This document shows, piece after piece, positions 8,491 to 16,588 of a stretch of 64,000 nt of DNA. A program made the translations under genes and the position numbers. How positions within the stretch are numbered: the first letter of the stretch is position 1; each line of letters starts with the position of its first letter. The stretch is from the NCBI GenBank assembly GCA_965243385.1, contig CBDEUV010000002.1:2480001-2544000 (forward strand), in the 5' to 3' direction. Source of the stretch: JANSYA01 sp965243385 (lineage in GTDB: Bacteria; Spirochaetota; Leptospiria; Leptospirales; Leptonemataceae). The notes under the pieces are model-generated. The model saw only the letters and a list, made by a program, of their open reading frames with translations, ran no database searches and had not been told where the DNA came from.

Positions 8491-9273
8491 TCACCGGTAA
8501 AACAGCGTCGTGATAAAATAACCCAGAATCAACACGAACAAAAACGCGTGCACGACCGATTTGCGCACGGCGGCGCCCACGCCGATCGCGCCGCCCCGGG
8601 CGCTGAGCCCCTGAAAACAGGCGATCGTCGAAATCGTAACGCCGAATACCGCCGCCTTGAATTCGCCGACCCAGATATCTTTGAGCCCCGACTCGGTTTT
8701 CAGGACTTCCAGTACGAGATTGATATAAGTAACGAATTCCACGTTCAGCTGGGTATTCGCGACGAGCCCGCCGCCGAGCACTCCAACCAGGGTCGCGTAG
8801 GCCGAAAGCACCGGGACCATCAGCGTAAAACCCACGATGCGGGGCAGCACCAGATATTTCACGGGATCGATGGACATCACCTCTAAGGCGTCGATCTCCT
8901 CGGATACGGTCATCGTGCCGATCTCCGCGGCCATGGCCGAACCCACCGCCGCCGCCAGGATCAGCGCCGTCATAAACGGACTGAATTCGCGAGTCAGCGT
9001 CACGACGATCACCTGACCGATCAAATCCTGCTGGCCGAAATCGCGCAAGGCGAGCCCGGTCTGCAGCGAAATGATCATACCCGAAAACGACGCGACAATA
9101 CTTACGACGAAGAGGCTCTTCACCCCTGCCAGATACATCTGGTGCAGCGTCTCTTTGCGTTTGAACCAGAGATGCGGCAAAGCCAGGGCCGTGCGCGCGA
9201 GTAGAATCAGGGCTTCCCCCGCCCCCCGCACGATGTCCCGTAAAGTTTTGATTGTCGCAATAATCGAATTCAT
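8491..9273 (-). CDS. mlaE: MlaE-family ABC permease
   Basis: This encodes 260 residues with about five to six membrane segments and the conserved MlaE core. FSGMIISLQTG is near the N terminus, GSAMAAEIGTMTVSEEIDALEVMSIDPVKYLVLPR is in the centre (the conserved coupling-helix region with EIDAL), and AVFGVTISTIACFQGLSARGGAIGVG is toward the C terminus. MlaE dimers form the membrane channel that passes lipids between the inner membrane and the MCE ring. Length is standard. It begins with ATG 54 bases after the repeat protein gene at 9328-10995 on the same strand, so that gene is probably cotranscribed. Confidence 0.95.
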   Translation of the reverse strand: MNSIIATIKTLRDIVRGAGEALILLARTALALPHLWFKRKETLHQMYLAGVKSLFVVSIVASFSGMIISLQTGLALRDFGQQDLIGQVIVVTLTREFSPFMTALILAAAVGSAMAAEIGTMTVSEEIDALEVMSIDPVKYLVLPRIVGFTLMVPVLSAYATLVGVLGGGLVANTQLNVEFVTYINLVLEVLKTESGLKDIWVGEFKAAVFGVTISTIACFQGLSARGGAIGVGAAVRKSVVHAFLFVLILGYFITTLFYR

Positions 9274-9327
9274 GAATCAGCGTGTGCGGGGGTTCTGTCT
9301 TCGCTCATCGGGTAGCGTTGCAATCCT

Positions 9328-10995
9328 TTATATATCCAGCCACAGCAGGCGCAAAACATGACCGTCAACATCGGCCGGCCGCGCCTCGCCCGTCAAATTC
9401 GAAACAGGATAGTTCCGGCGGTATCCCAGAAATCCGCCCAGGAATTCCACCGACCAGTAATCCGGAGTGCTGTGGGTTTCGAAACCGAGCAAGAAATGAC
9501 TGCTGCTCCCCAGTTCCGGATTCCAGTAGCGCGAATACAGTCGAAAGAGCGTCGCCAGATAACGATCGCCGTTTTCGTAATGATTCCACTCGAAGAGCGA
9601 CCAGAAAGTGCCCCAGTTGCGGTCGAACTGATCGGAGCGCAGCGGCCAGAGCGCCAGACTGCGAAATTCGCTGCGACCGCGAGTATCGCTGATGTACTGA
9701 AACAACGGCCAGATTTTCACGTAGCGTTCGCTTTCGCGCTCTTTGTGGAAATAGCGCGTATCGTTCCAGTAGATCGGCACGAAACTATGATAATCCGAGT
9801 CGAGCTGCGCCGAGCGCGTGCGCAGGTGCACATAAAACGGCGAAATAAAACTCGCTTCTTTGTAATAAGTCTCGTCGTCTTCTTCGGTATTGCCGAAGCG
9901 GTATTTGCCCCAGAACGGAAAAATGATGTGTTTGTAATTCACCGGATCGGTGTTGCGTGCGTACTGGTACAAAAAGAAAAGCGCGTTAAAACTCACGGCG
10001 TCCGTCGCGGTGTCTTCGCCGTACGCGAAGAGGCCGCCGAGCAACGGCAGCCATAGAAATGTATGCGCGTTCAGCCGCCCCTGATCCGACCACTTGCGTC
10101 CGTAGAACGGGAAGGCGAAAAAATAGTGCCGGGGTTCTTTTTTATCAAGGGCGTCGCTGCCCCATTGGATGAAAGGCCATAAAACGCTGCGCCGGTCGTA
10201 CTTGCCTTTGTGATATTTTCGCGAATAGAGCGGCAGAAAACGAAAATCGCTGCGAGTGCGGCTGCCACCCCACATAATCAGCGGCCAGAGCACGCCGTGC
10301 GCTTTGTAGTCGCGATGACTCCAGTTCGAATAGAGCGGGAACAAAAAGAACTGCAGCTCCGAATAGCCGAGTTTATTTTTGAGACGGCCGTAAAACGGAA
10401 AGATACTGAAGTACCGTTCTTTGTCCGCGGTGCCCCCGCCCAGTGAAAAGAGCGGAGTCAAAAATAAATCCGAGTCCTCTTCGCTGTCTTCATGATAGAA
10501 TTCGTCGCCGGTAAAAAAATACAGCAACGTCCACTTGTTCCAGTAGTTGGTGCCGTGCGAATACCAGATCGGATAAAGCACGTTGTGATATTCGTAGGCT
10601 TTTTCTTCGCTCTGGTACTGCCCGTACAGGGGATGCAAAATAAATTCGCTCTGCCCCGCGGCGGTCGTGCTTTCGTATAAAAACAGAAACTGTCGGTATT
10701 CGCGGGGAGATTGATCTTCGATGCGCGTGGGCAGTCGGGCTTCAAGGCCGGACGAGGCCAGTGCGGCGAAGGGCCCGCTGAGCAGCCCCGCGAAGATCAG
10801 CCCGACGAAAAGCGTGCGAAGACCAGTCGCCGGCCGACCGCGACATACGCCGGCCCGGCGCGAAGATGGGCCAGCCGCGACCGACAGGAGGCGCCGGGCG
10901 GCATTGCGGCGGGCACGGACCGCGCGGGAACGGACGGATCCGGCCGGACGGGGGCGGCCGGGCCGGCGGGTCGTCAAATCAGCGGTGCCAGACAC
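9328..10995 (-). CDS. Secreted aromatic/proline repeat protein, possible outer-membrane component of the Mla-type system
   Basis: This encodes 555 residues from GTG at 10995 (TTG at 10977 is possible). An Arg-rich stretch of about 55 residues precedes a signal peptide (LRTLFVGLIFAGLL...AALASS). The mature part is almost entirely a repeat: a hydrophobic or aromatic residue, Pro, Leu/Phe/Ile and usually an aromatic (HPLY, YPIW, TPLF, FPFY, FPLY, WPLI, LPLY, WPFI, FPFW, SPFY, VPIY, WPLF). Consecutive prolines are mostly 17-23 residues apart, with two double-length gaps. Trp/Tyr/Phe content is very high, consistent with beta strands in or on the outer membrane. I do not recognise a named family. 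It heads the mlaE-mlaD-mlaF-marR-hydrolase operon. The long Arg-rich pre-signal region is odd and the true start may differ. Confidence 0.75.
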   Translation of the reverse strand: MSGTADLTTRRPGRPRPAGSVRSRAVRARRNAARRLLSVAAGPSSRRAGVCRGRPATGLRTLFVGLIFAGLLSGPFAALASSGLEARLPTRIEDQSPREYRQFLFLYESTTAAGQSEFILHPLYGQYQSEEKAYEYHNVLYPIWYSHGTNYWNKWTLLYFFTGDEFYHEDSEEDSDLFLTPLFSLGGGTADKERYFSIFPFYGRLKNKLGYSELQFFLFPLYSNWSHRDYKAHGVLWPLIMWGGSRTRSDFRFLPLYSRKYHKGKYDRRSVLWPFIQWGSDALDKKEPRHYFFAFPFYGRKWSDQGRLNAHTFLWLPLLGGLFAYGEDTATDAVSFNALFFLYQYARNTDPVNYKHIIFPFWGKYRFGNTEEDDETYYKEASFISPFYVHLRTRSAQLDSDYHSFVPIYWNDTRYFHKERESERYVKIWPLFQYISDTRGRSEFRSLALWPLRSDQFDRNWGTFWSLFEWNHYENGDRYLATLFRLYSRYWNPELGSSSHFLLGFETHSTPDYWSVEFLGGFLGYRRNYPVSNLTGEARPADVDGHVLRLLWLDI

Positions 10996-11019
10996 GTGAA
11001 CGTACCAAATTTTGCCCCT

Positions 11020-11027
11020 ATTATAAT
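11020..11027. promoter_or_regulatory. Overlapping divergent -10 elements (TATAAT on both strands)
   Basis: The sequence ATTATAAT contains TATAAT on the plus strand (11022-11027) and on the minus strand (11020-11025). It lies in the 73-base gap between the divergent repeat-protein and carboxylase genes, at distances that would give short leaders of about 18 and 35 bases. No good -35 is visible on either side, so strength is uncertain. Confidence 0.35.
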
Positions 11028-11068
11028 GAAAAGCTTTATTTCCCGGCTGCTCTGTACAGTATGGCCTG

Positions 11069-12736
11069 ATGAATTCCGGCGCATCCGCATCTCCTGAAAT
11101 CACACTCGATAATCCCTTTCGCCCCGACTCGACCGCCGCTGATCAGCCTGCTCCGAACGCATATACCGACGCTCTCGACATGGGCCAGGACCTGATCGAA
11201 CGCCCTCTGCGCGGCGGCGGCCCCGTGCGGGTCATGACCCAGCACTCCAAGTCCCGGATGACCGTCTGGGAACGGATCAAAATCCTTACGAAAGAAGATC
11301 CCAATATCCTGTATCAGAACTGGGGCCCGCATCTGGACGGAGCCGGCATCGTCACCGGTATTCTCAATATTAAAGGACGCGACGTGGCCCTCTACGGTCA
11401 CGATTTTACCGTGCGCGCGGGTTCGATGGACGCGACGAACGGCGCGAAGCTGGCCCGTCTGATCAAGATGGCCGGCGATCACGGCATCCCGCTCATCGGC
11501 ATGAACGATTCGGCCGGCGCTTTCGTTCCGGCCGGGGTCGGCGGTCTGGACGGCTACTCGGAAGCCTTTTACGCATTACGCAAAGTTTCGGGTGTCATCC
11601 CCAGCATCATGCTGATGTTCGGCTACAACGCCGGCGGCGGCGCCTATCTGCCGCGCCAGGGATCGTTCATGATCCAGTCGGAGGATACCTTCTTCGGCCT
11701 GACCGGCGCGGGCGTCGTACGCGAAGTCCTGGGCGAAGAGGTAACTCCGGACGAACTCGGCGGACCGGGCGTGCACGGCCAGAGCGGCGTCGTCGATCTG
11801 GTGACTCCGGACGAGCTGGGCGCATTACGCAAGGCGCTCCGCCTTTTGAGTTATATTCCTGACAACAATTACAGCTTCGCGCCCTTCCATCCGACGAGCG
11901 ATCCGATCGAGCGCAAGACCAGCGAAATCGATATTCTGCTGAAGAAGACCTTCACCAGCCCCTCGGGTTTTAACACGCCTTTCGATATCACTCTGATCAT
12001 TCAACAGCTCTGCGACCACGGCGCGTTCTTTGAAATGCAGCCCCAGCGCAATCGCAATCTGGTGACCGCCTTCGGTCGACTGGGCGGGCACGTCGTCGGC
12101 TTTATGGCCAACAACTCCGCGGAAAGCTCAGGCCAGATCGACATCGGCGCCGCGCACAAAGGCGCGCGCTTCGTACGCTTTTGCAATCTGTACAATATCC
12201 CCGTCGTCTTTCTGGAGGACACGACCGGCTTTCTGCCCGGCCGCGAACAGGAATCGAACGGTATCGTACAGGCCGGCCGCGCGTTAATGGATTCGATCAT
12301 CGATCTGCGCACGCCGCGAATTCTTTTGATGATTCGCAACGCCTTCGGCGGCGCGTACGCCATCTGGAACTCGCAGCACGTGGGCGCGGATATGGTATTG
12401 ACCTATCCGACCGCACGCGTCGCCGTGATGGGACCCGCCGGTAAGGAGTTCGTTTATAAAAAAGAACTCCAGACCGCGCGTAAGAAGTACGCGAAAGACG
12501 TGAAGGACGGTCGTCCCGAAGCGGAGGCGAAAGCCGAACTGGACGCGGTGCTCGCCGAGATGGGTCTGCGCTACGAAAAGGAACTGATGAATCCGAAAGA
12601 AGCGCTATCGCTGGGATCGATCTCGCGGGTGGTGATGCCGGAAGATTCTCGTCAGGTCCTCTGCGAAAACCTGAACTACCTCATGCGCCACTACAAACCG
12701 CAAGCTCTCAACGAGCCGCAGCGCGAATTTCACTAA
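11069..12736 (+). CDS. Biotin-dependent acyl-CoA carboxylase, carboxyltransferase (beta) subunit
   Basis: This is a 555-residue carboxyltransferase of the propionyl-/methylcrotonyl-CoA carboxylase group. It joins CO2 from carboxybiotin to an acyl-CoA in the cytoplasm. The two crotonase-like halves are clear: SRMTVWERIKIL and NDSAGAFVPAGVGGLDGY with FGYNAGGGAYLP in the N half, and LEDTTGFLPGREQESNGIVQAGR with IRNAFGGAYAIWNSQHVGADMVLTYP in the C half. Length is close to MccB/AccD4-type enzymes. No biotin carboxylase or biotin carrier gene is adjacent, so the partner subunit must be encoded elsewhere. The acyl-CoA substrate cannot be settled from sequence alone. It is divergent from the repeat protein gene. 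Confidence 0.93.
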   Translation: MNSGASASPEITLDNPFRPDSTAADQPAPNAYTDALDMGQDLIERPLRGGGPVRVMTQHSKSRMTVWERIKILTKEDPNILYQNWGPHLDGAGIVTGILNIKGRDVALYGHDFTVRAGSMDATNGAKLARLIKMAGDHGIPLIGMNDSAGAFVPAGVGGLDGYSEAFYALRKVSGVIPSIMLMFGYNAGGGAYLPRQGSFMIQSEDTFFGLTGAGVVREVLGEEVTPDELGGPGVHGQSGVVDLVTPDELGALRKALRLLSYIPDNNYSFAPFHPTSDPIERKTSEIDILLKKTFTSPSGFNTPFDITLIIQQLCDHGAFFEMQPQRNRNLVTAFGRLGGHVVGFMANNSAESSGQIDIGAAHKGARFVRFCNLYNIPVVFLEDTTGFLPGREQESNGIVQAGRALMDSIIDLRTPRILLMIRNAFGGAYAIWNSQHVGADMVLTYPTARVAVMGPAGKEFVYKKELQTARKKYAKDVKDGRPEAEAKAELDAVLAEMGLRYEKELMNPKEALSLGSISRVVMPEDSRQVLCENLNYLMRHYKPQALNEPQREFH

Positions 12737-12775
12737 GACCGGGTACGCGATCCCACAACCGAGCTGGACAAAACT

Positions 12776-13114
12776 ATGAAAATCTATCACAATCCCCGCT
12801 GTAGCAAGAGCCGCGCGACTTTAGAGTTACTGCGCAACAAAGATCAGGATCCGGAAGTCATCGAATATCTGAAGAAGCCGCCGACGCCGGAAGAGCTCCG
12901 CGATATCATTAAAAAGCTGGGGGTCTCCGCCGAGGCGATCGTTCGCAAGGGCGAAGACGTTTATAAAAACAAATTCGAAGGCAAGACCATGAACGAGGAC
13001 GACTGGATCAAAGCCCTCGTCGCCAATCCAATTCTGATCGAACGGCCGATCGTCGTTTCCGGTAAACAGGCCGCTATCGGCCGCCCGCCCAAAAACGTCC
13101 TGCACCTGCTCTAA
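12776..13114 (+). CDS. ArsC/Spx-superfamily reductase, YfgD-like
   Basis: This encodes 112 residues with the ArsC thioredoxin-like fold. HNPRCSKSR at 5-13 carries the redox-active Cys9, and the C-terminal NPILIERPIVV...AIGRPP block carries the conserved arginine. The pattern matches YfgD-type proteins (NPRCSKSR and IGRPP) better than plasmid ArsC (NPACGTSR), so glutaredoxin-linked arsenate reduction is possible but not proven. No arsenite exporter or ArsR gene is nearby. It lies 39 bases after the carboxylase gene on the same strand and may share its transcript. Confidence 0.9.
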   Translation: MKIYHNPRCSKSRATLELLRNKDQDPEVIEYLKKPPTPEELRDIIKKLGVSAEAIVRKGEDVYKNKFEGKTMNEDDWIKALVANPILIERPIVVSGKQAAIGRPPKNVLHLL

Positions 13115-13170
13115 TCGCCCCCCGGGTCCGCGGCCCCGGACGCTTCCGGACCCGCCGCGGGCGCTCCTGC

Positions 13171-13713
13171 ATGATTCAAAAATGGAAGCGCGAGTCTTCG
13201 CGTTATATTCATCGCGACACCTGGCTCACCGCCCGGGCCGATCGCTGCCAGCTGCCGAACGGGCAGATTCTCGATCCCTTCTACGTTCTTGAGTATCCCG
13301 ACTGGGTGAACATCGTCGCCGTCACCGAAGCTCGCGAAATCGTACTGGTCCGGCAGTATCGCCACGCCATCGGCGAAATCACGCTCGAGCTGCCGGCCGG
13401 TATGATGGAATCCGGCGAATCACCCGAAGATACGGCCCGGCGAGAACTATTAGAAGAAACCGGCTATAGCGCCGACGAATTCCGACCGCTGTTCTCGCTC
13501 TCGCCGAATACCGCGACTCACACGAATCGATCCCACAGCTTCCTGGCGCTGAACGCACGCCGCACCGCCGCACCGAATCCGGACGATACCGAGGAGATCG
13601 AAACGGAGCTCCAGCCAATCGGCGACATTCTTTCCGCGGTCAATAACGGGACGATTTTGCAGGCCCTGCACGTCGCTCCGATTCTTGCGGCCCTGCGCAT
13701 CCTGGAAAGCTGA
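13171..13713 (+). CDS. Nudix hydrolase, ADP-ribose pyrophosphatase-like
   Basis: This 180-residue protein has a perfect Nudix box at 77-99 (G77-x5-E83-x7-R91-E-L-L-E-E-T-G). The residues before it (VRQYRHAIGEITLELPAG) match the ADP-ribose pyrophosphatase/NudF subgroup, which splits ADP-ribose to AMP and ribose 5-phosphate. A more general sugar-nucleotide pyrophosphatase role is possible. It sits 57 bases after the ArsC-like gene and is the last plus-strand gene before a convergent RidA-family gene. The gap beyond its stop holds a strong hairpin. Confidence 0.9.
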   Translation: MIQKWKRESSRYIHRDTWLTARADRCQLPNGQILDPFYVLEYPDWVNIVAVTEAREIVLVRQYRHAIGEITLELPAGMMESGESPEDTARRELLEETGYSADEFRPLFSLSPNTATHTNRSHSFLALNARRTAAPNPDDTEEIETELQPIGDILSAVNNGTILQALHVAPILAALRILES

Positions 13714-13828
13714 GCCTGGCAATTTCTATTATTCAATAATGCTGCCGGGCCGAATCGAATAGACTGATGCTCATCGCCGTCGCCGACGATCCAGGCTGAT
13801 CATTACGAAACCCGCAGTGCTGGCGTTC

Positions 13829-13861
13829 CGGTCCCGGGAACGTTCGAACGCCCCGGGACCG
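13829..13861. terminator. Strong hairpin between convergent Nudix and RidA-family genes
   Basis: Ten-base perfect arms CGGTCCCGGG (13829-13838) and CCCGGGACCG (13852-13861) enclose a 13-base loop that contains its own palindrome, CGTTCGAACG. The location between two convergent stops suits a bidirectional terminator, but neither strand has a U-run after the stem, so it might act only as a transcript-end stabiliser. Confidence 0.45.
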
Positions 13862-13870
13862 TTCCCCATC

Positions 13871-14269
13871 TCATGCCGCGCGACGCGCGACGACCTCGAT
13901 CTCAACAAGCGTATCCGGAGTCGCGAGCGACGCCACGCCGATGCCCGTCAGGGCCGGATAGACGTCGCCGAAAAACTCGGCCAGCGGCGGCACGACCTCT
14001 TCCATATGCTCGGCGGCTTCACCGCGCACATACATTCGAACGTGAATTACGTTCTCCGGAGAAGAGCCCGCGGCGGCCAGCGCCTTGCCCACGTTTCGCA
14101 CAGCCATCTCCGCCTGCTCACGATAGGTCTCACCGCGAACCTGGCTCTGCTCGTCCCAGGCGACCTGCCCTGACAGGAAGATCAGGCCCGACGCCTCGTC
14201 GATTGTACCCTGGGACATGCCGAGCGGCCGACCGTCAAATAGCTCCGGTGGATGAATACGTTGTAACAT
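13871..14269 (-). CDS. RidA/YjgF-family protein lacking the catalytic arginine
   Basis: This encodes 132 residues of the RidA fold with SGLIFLSGQVAWD at 27-39, NVIHVRMYV at 73-81 and YPALTGIGVASLATPDTLVEIEVVA near the end. In deaminating RidA proteins the block before GVA reads PARS, and its arginine holds the imine substrate's carboxylate; here it reads PALT (Leu at about 107). So it is probably one of the non-archetypal Rid subfamilies rather than a 2-aminoacrylate deaminase. It has an excellent AGGAGG ribosome binding site (14276-14281). It follows a MarR gene on the same strand, and the 94-base gap contains two operator-like repeats, suggesting local control. Confidence 0.88.
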   Translation of the reverse strand: MLQRIHPPELFDGRPLGMSQGTIDEASGLIFLSGQVAWDEQSQVRGETYREQAEMAVRNVGKALAAAGSSPENVIHVRMYVRGEAAEHMEEVVPPLAEFFGDVYPALTGIGVASLATPDTLVEIEVVARRAA

Positions 14270-14289
14270 AGAATGCCTCCTGCATTTAA

Positions 14290-14318
14290 TTCAATGACTG
14301 AACTATTCACAATATGAA
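14290..14318 (-). promoter_or_regulatory. Tandem TTCA-N5-TGAA inverted repeats upstream of the RidA-family gene, probable MarR operator
   Basis: Two 13-base inverted repeats, TTCA-N5-TGAA at 14290-14302 and again at 14306-14318, are separated by 3 bases, so they repeat every 16 bases. They end 21 bases before the RidA-family start and overlap the likely promoter region; a weak minus-strand TTGTGA with a TAAAT element is possible. Adjacent dyads upstream of a gene preceded by a MarR regulator suggest a cooperative repressor site. Confidence 0.5.
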
Positions 14319-14363
14319 CTAAATACCCCTCGGGCGGCAATCAAAAAATCGGCTTTGATTCGT

Positions 14364-14786
14364 TTATCCGGCGTCAAGACCGGCCGCGCCGGAAAGACAT
14401 AGTTCCGCGAGTTTCTTCGCATCCGAACCCAGAATCCGGTGCAGTTTTTTTTCGATGCGGGTGGCGCCTTCCAGAGCGAGGCGATAGCGCGCCAGGCCCT
14501 TTTTCGTAGCCCGAACAATGCGCGCCCGGCGATCCTCCGGGTCTTCGGTCAATGAGAGCAGACCTTCGGTTTCCATCGTGCGGGCCAGATAGGTTACGTT
14601 GGAGCGAACGCAGCGCCGATAGCGGGCCAGATCCGAAAGCCGCAGAGGGCCGTCTTCCACGACATGAACCATCAGATTGAACTGCGCCTTGCTCAGGTCG
14701 GCCGCGGCAAGCACCTCGGGCAAACGCTCGTCCACTGCGTCCATCAGCTCTTGAACAGCGTAGAGTACGGAAATCGAGGAGTTCAT
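14364..14786 (-). CDS. MarR-family transcriptional regulator
   Basis: This is a 140-residue protein with the MarR fold: an N-terminal dimerisation helix, a winged helix (KAQFNLMVHVVEDGPLRLSDLARYRRCVRSNVTYLARTMETEGLLSL), the wing DPEDRRARIV and C-terminal helices. The usual DNA-recognition helix (here CVRSNVTYLARTME) is intact. It is divergent from the FAD oxidoreductase operon at 14972 and upstream of the RidA-family gene on its own strand, so it could control either or both. The tandem TTCA-N5-TGAA repeats downstream are a candidate binding site. The ligand is unknown. Confidence 0.9.
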   Translation of the reverse strand: MNSSISVLYAVQELMDAVDERLPEVLAAADLSKAQFNLMVHVVEDGPLRLSDLARYRRCVRSNVTYLARTMETEGLLSLTEDPEDRRARIVRATKKGLARYRLALEGATRIEKKLHRILGSDAKKLAELCLSGAAGLDAG

Positions 14787-14971
14787 ACGGGAATGAAACG
14801 CCCCACAGCCGTGCCGGTCAACTCGCGCAAATTTAAAAGCCGGCCCTTTTGGTCAGCCCGCTAATCGGAGCGGAGTCGCATAAAATAAGCTTCGACAACG
14901 CCTGCGGCCCTCCGGCGCCGGATAGAATTCTCTCTGTGCATTCGAGCGCTGGCTGCTTATCTTTTCCGACG

Positions 14972-16588
14972 GTGGCTCGAACGAAACACAGCGACGTGGT
15001 TTTGATCGGCGGCGGCGTGGGATCATTGACCGCGGCGGCGCTGCTTGCGCATTCCGGACAACGGGTCACGGTGCTCGAACACAATCACGTGGCGGGGGGC
15101 TGCGCGTCTTCTTTCTACCGTCAGGGGTATTGGTTCGAGAGCGGCGCAACGACCCTGGTCGGCCTGGATCCCGGCATGCCCCTGCGACACGTACTGGATG
15201 AGACCGGCATTGAGTTTCCGGTCATCGCGCTGGAAACGCCCATGCAGGTGCACCTGGCCGACGGCACGATCATTACGCGTTATCAGGATCTCGATCGCTG
15301 GATAGCCGAAGCCGAGCGCGTTTTCGGCGCCCGGGGTCAGCAGCGCGCGTTCTGGGAATTCTGCTACGACATCAGCCGCTTCGTTTGGGATACGAGCCTG
15401 GAGTTTCGCGCCTTTCCACCGTCCAGCGCGCGCGACGTAATCGAAAGCATTCCGCGGGTCCGGCCGCACCAGATTCTAAAAGCGCGCTACGCCTTCCATA
15501 CCATGGAGGCTCTGCTGCGTCGCTTCGGCCTGCACAAGAACCAACGCTTCGTCGATTTCGTCAACGAGCAGCTGATGATCACGGCGCAAAACACCTGCGA
15601 AGAAGTGAATGTGCTGTTCGGCGCGACCGCGTTGTGTTATACGAACTACACCAACTACTACGTGCCCGGCGGCTTGATTCGGATGGTGCGCGCCTTCGAA
15701 GATTTCATCGGCGATCAAAAACATAATGGATCGCAGGTGCTCTGTCGCACGGCGGTCACCCGCATCGCGCGCACTCCGGGCGACCACCCCCACGCCTTTC
15801 GCGTTTTTACCAACGATCGCGGCGACTTCGACGCCCGCCGGGTCGTTTCCGGCGTGCCGATTCAGAATACGATCGAACTGGTCTCCGATGCAAGCCTGGT
15901 TCGTCGCCATCGCGGTCGCGCCTTTCCGTCGCATCGCCTCTGGTCGGCCTTTACGATGGGCGTGGTCTTTCGCGGCGAAGCGCCCCGCGCTCGGAGCGAT
16001 TCGCCCGTGCTGCACCATCAAATCCATCTCGGCGAAGACGAGACGCTGCCTGGCATCGGCGCCCGCAGCATCTTTTTAAGCCTCAGCCACCCCGACGATA
16101 GCGAACGCGGGCCCGCCGGTCAGACCGTCGCCTCGATCAGCACCCACGTGCCCGATCCCGCGAAACACGAGACGCTCGACGTCGCAGGACTGGAAGCGGT
16201 TATTATAAACGCTCTGATTCGCCGGGGCTTTATCGCCGGCGAAGATCGCATCGCCTACCGGCACAGCTCCACGCCGCGCACCTGGCGCCAGTGGACGCAA
16301 CGCAAATTCGGTTTCGTGGGCGGCCACCCCCAGTTTCGCGCGGTCAAACCCTGGAATATGCTCGACGCGCGGCTCGCCCCGGGCCTGTACCAGTGCGGCG
16401 ATACCGCTTATCCCGGGCAGGGTATTCCAGGCGCCTGTCTCTCCGGGATTATCGCCCACCACAAATTGTGTCGCGACGCGGGCCTGAGCACATCGCAGAC
16501 GACGACTTCGGTCAGCGCGACCAACAGGACGAACCATGTCGGTCTGGCGACCGCCGGGAACACGATTCGGGGCACCGACGCTATATGA
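14972..16588 (+). CDS. FAD-dependent oxidoreductase, phytoene desaturase/carotenoid isomerase/retinol saturase-like
   Basis: From GTG at 14972 this gives 538 residues. GGGVGS (13-18) and E36 form the FAD-binding Rossmann fold, followed by AGGCASSFYRQGYWFESGATTLVG, typical of the CrtI/CrtISO/RetSat group. The C-terminal FAD motif LYQCGDTAYPGQGIPGACLSG is present. In-frame TTG (14849) and GTG (14936) starts exist, but the extra residues look non-conserved. No other carotenoid genes are in the window, so the substrate may be a polyunsaturated lipid. The last codons overlap the next gene (ATGA at 16585-16588), indicating translational coupling. The 185-base gap before it (14787-14971) is the divergent promoter region with marR. 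Confidence 0.85.
   Translation: MARTKHSDVVLIGGGVGSLTAAALLAHSGQRVTVLEHNHVAGGCASSFYRQGYWFESGATTLVGLDPGMPLRHVLDETGIEFPVIALETPMQVHLADGTIITRYQDLDRWIAEAERVFGARGQQRAFWEFCYDISRFVWDTSLEFRAFPPSSARDVIESIPRVRPHQILKARYAFHTMEALLRRFGLHKNQRFVDFVNEQLMITAQNTCEEVNVLFGATALCYTNYTNYYVPGGLIRMVRAFEDFIGDQKHNGSQVLCRTAVTRIARTPGDHPHAFRVFTNDRGDFDARRVVSGVPIQNTIELVSDASLVRRHRGRAFPSHRLWSAFTMGVVFRGEAPRARSDSPVLHHQIHLGEDETLPGIGARSIFLSLSHPDDSERGPAGQTVASISTHVPDPAKHETLDVAGLEAVIINALIRRGFIAGEDRIAYRHSSTPRTWRQWTQRKFGFVGGHPQFRAVKPWNMLDARLAPGLYQCGDTAYPGQGIPGACLSGIIAHHKLCRDAGLSTSQTTTSVSATNRTNHVGLATAGNTIRGTDAI

Noticed and set aside
13171..14269. Toxin-antitoxin or detoxification island from Nudix, ArsC-like and RidA-like genes
   Set aside because: The genes are on different strands and have separate regulation; each is common housekeeping, so a joint system is not supported.
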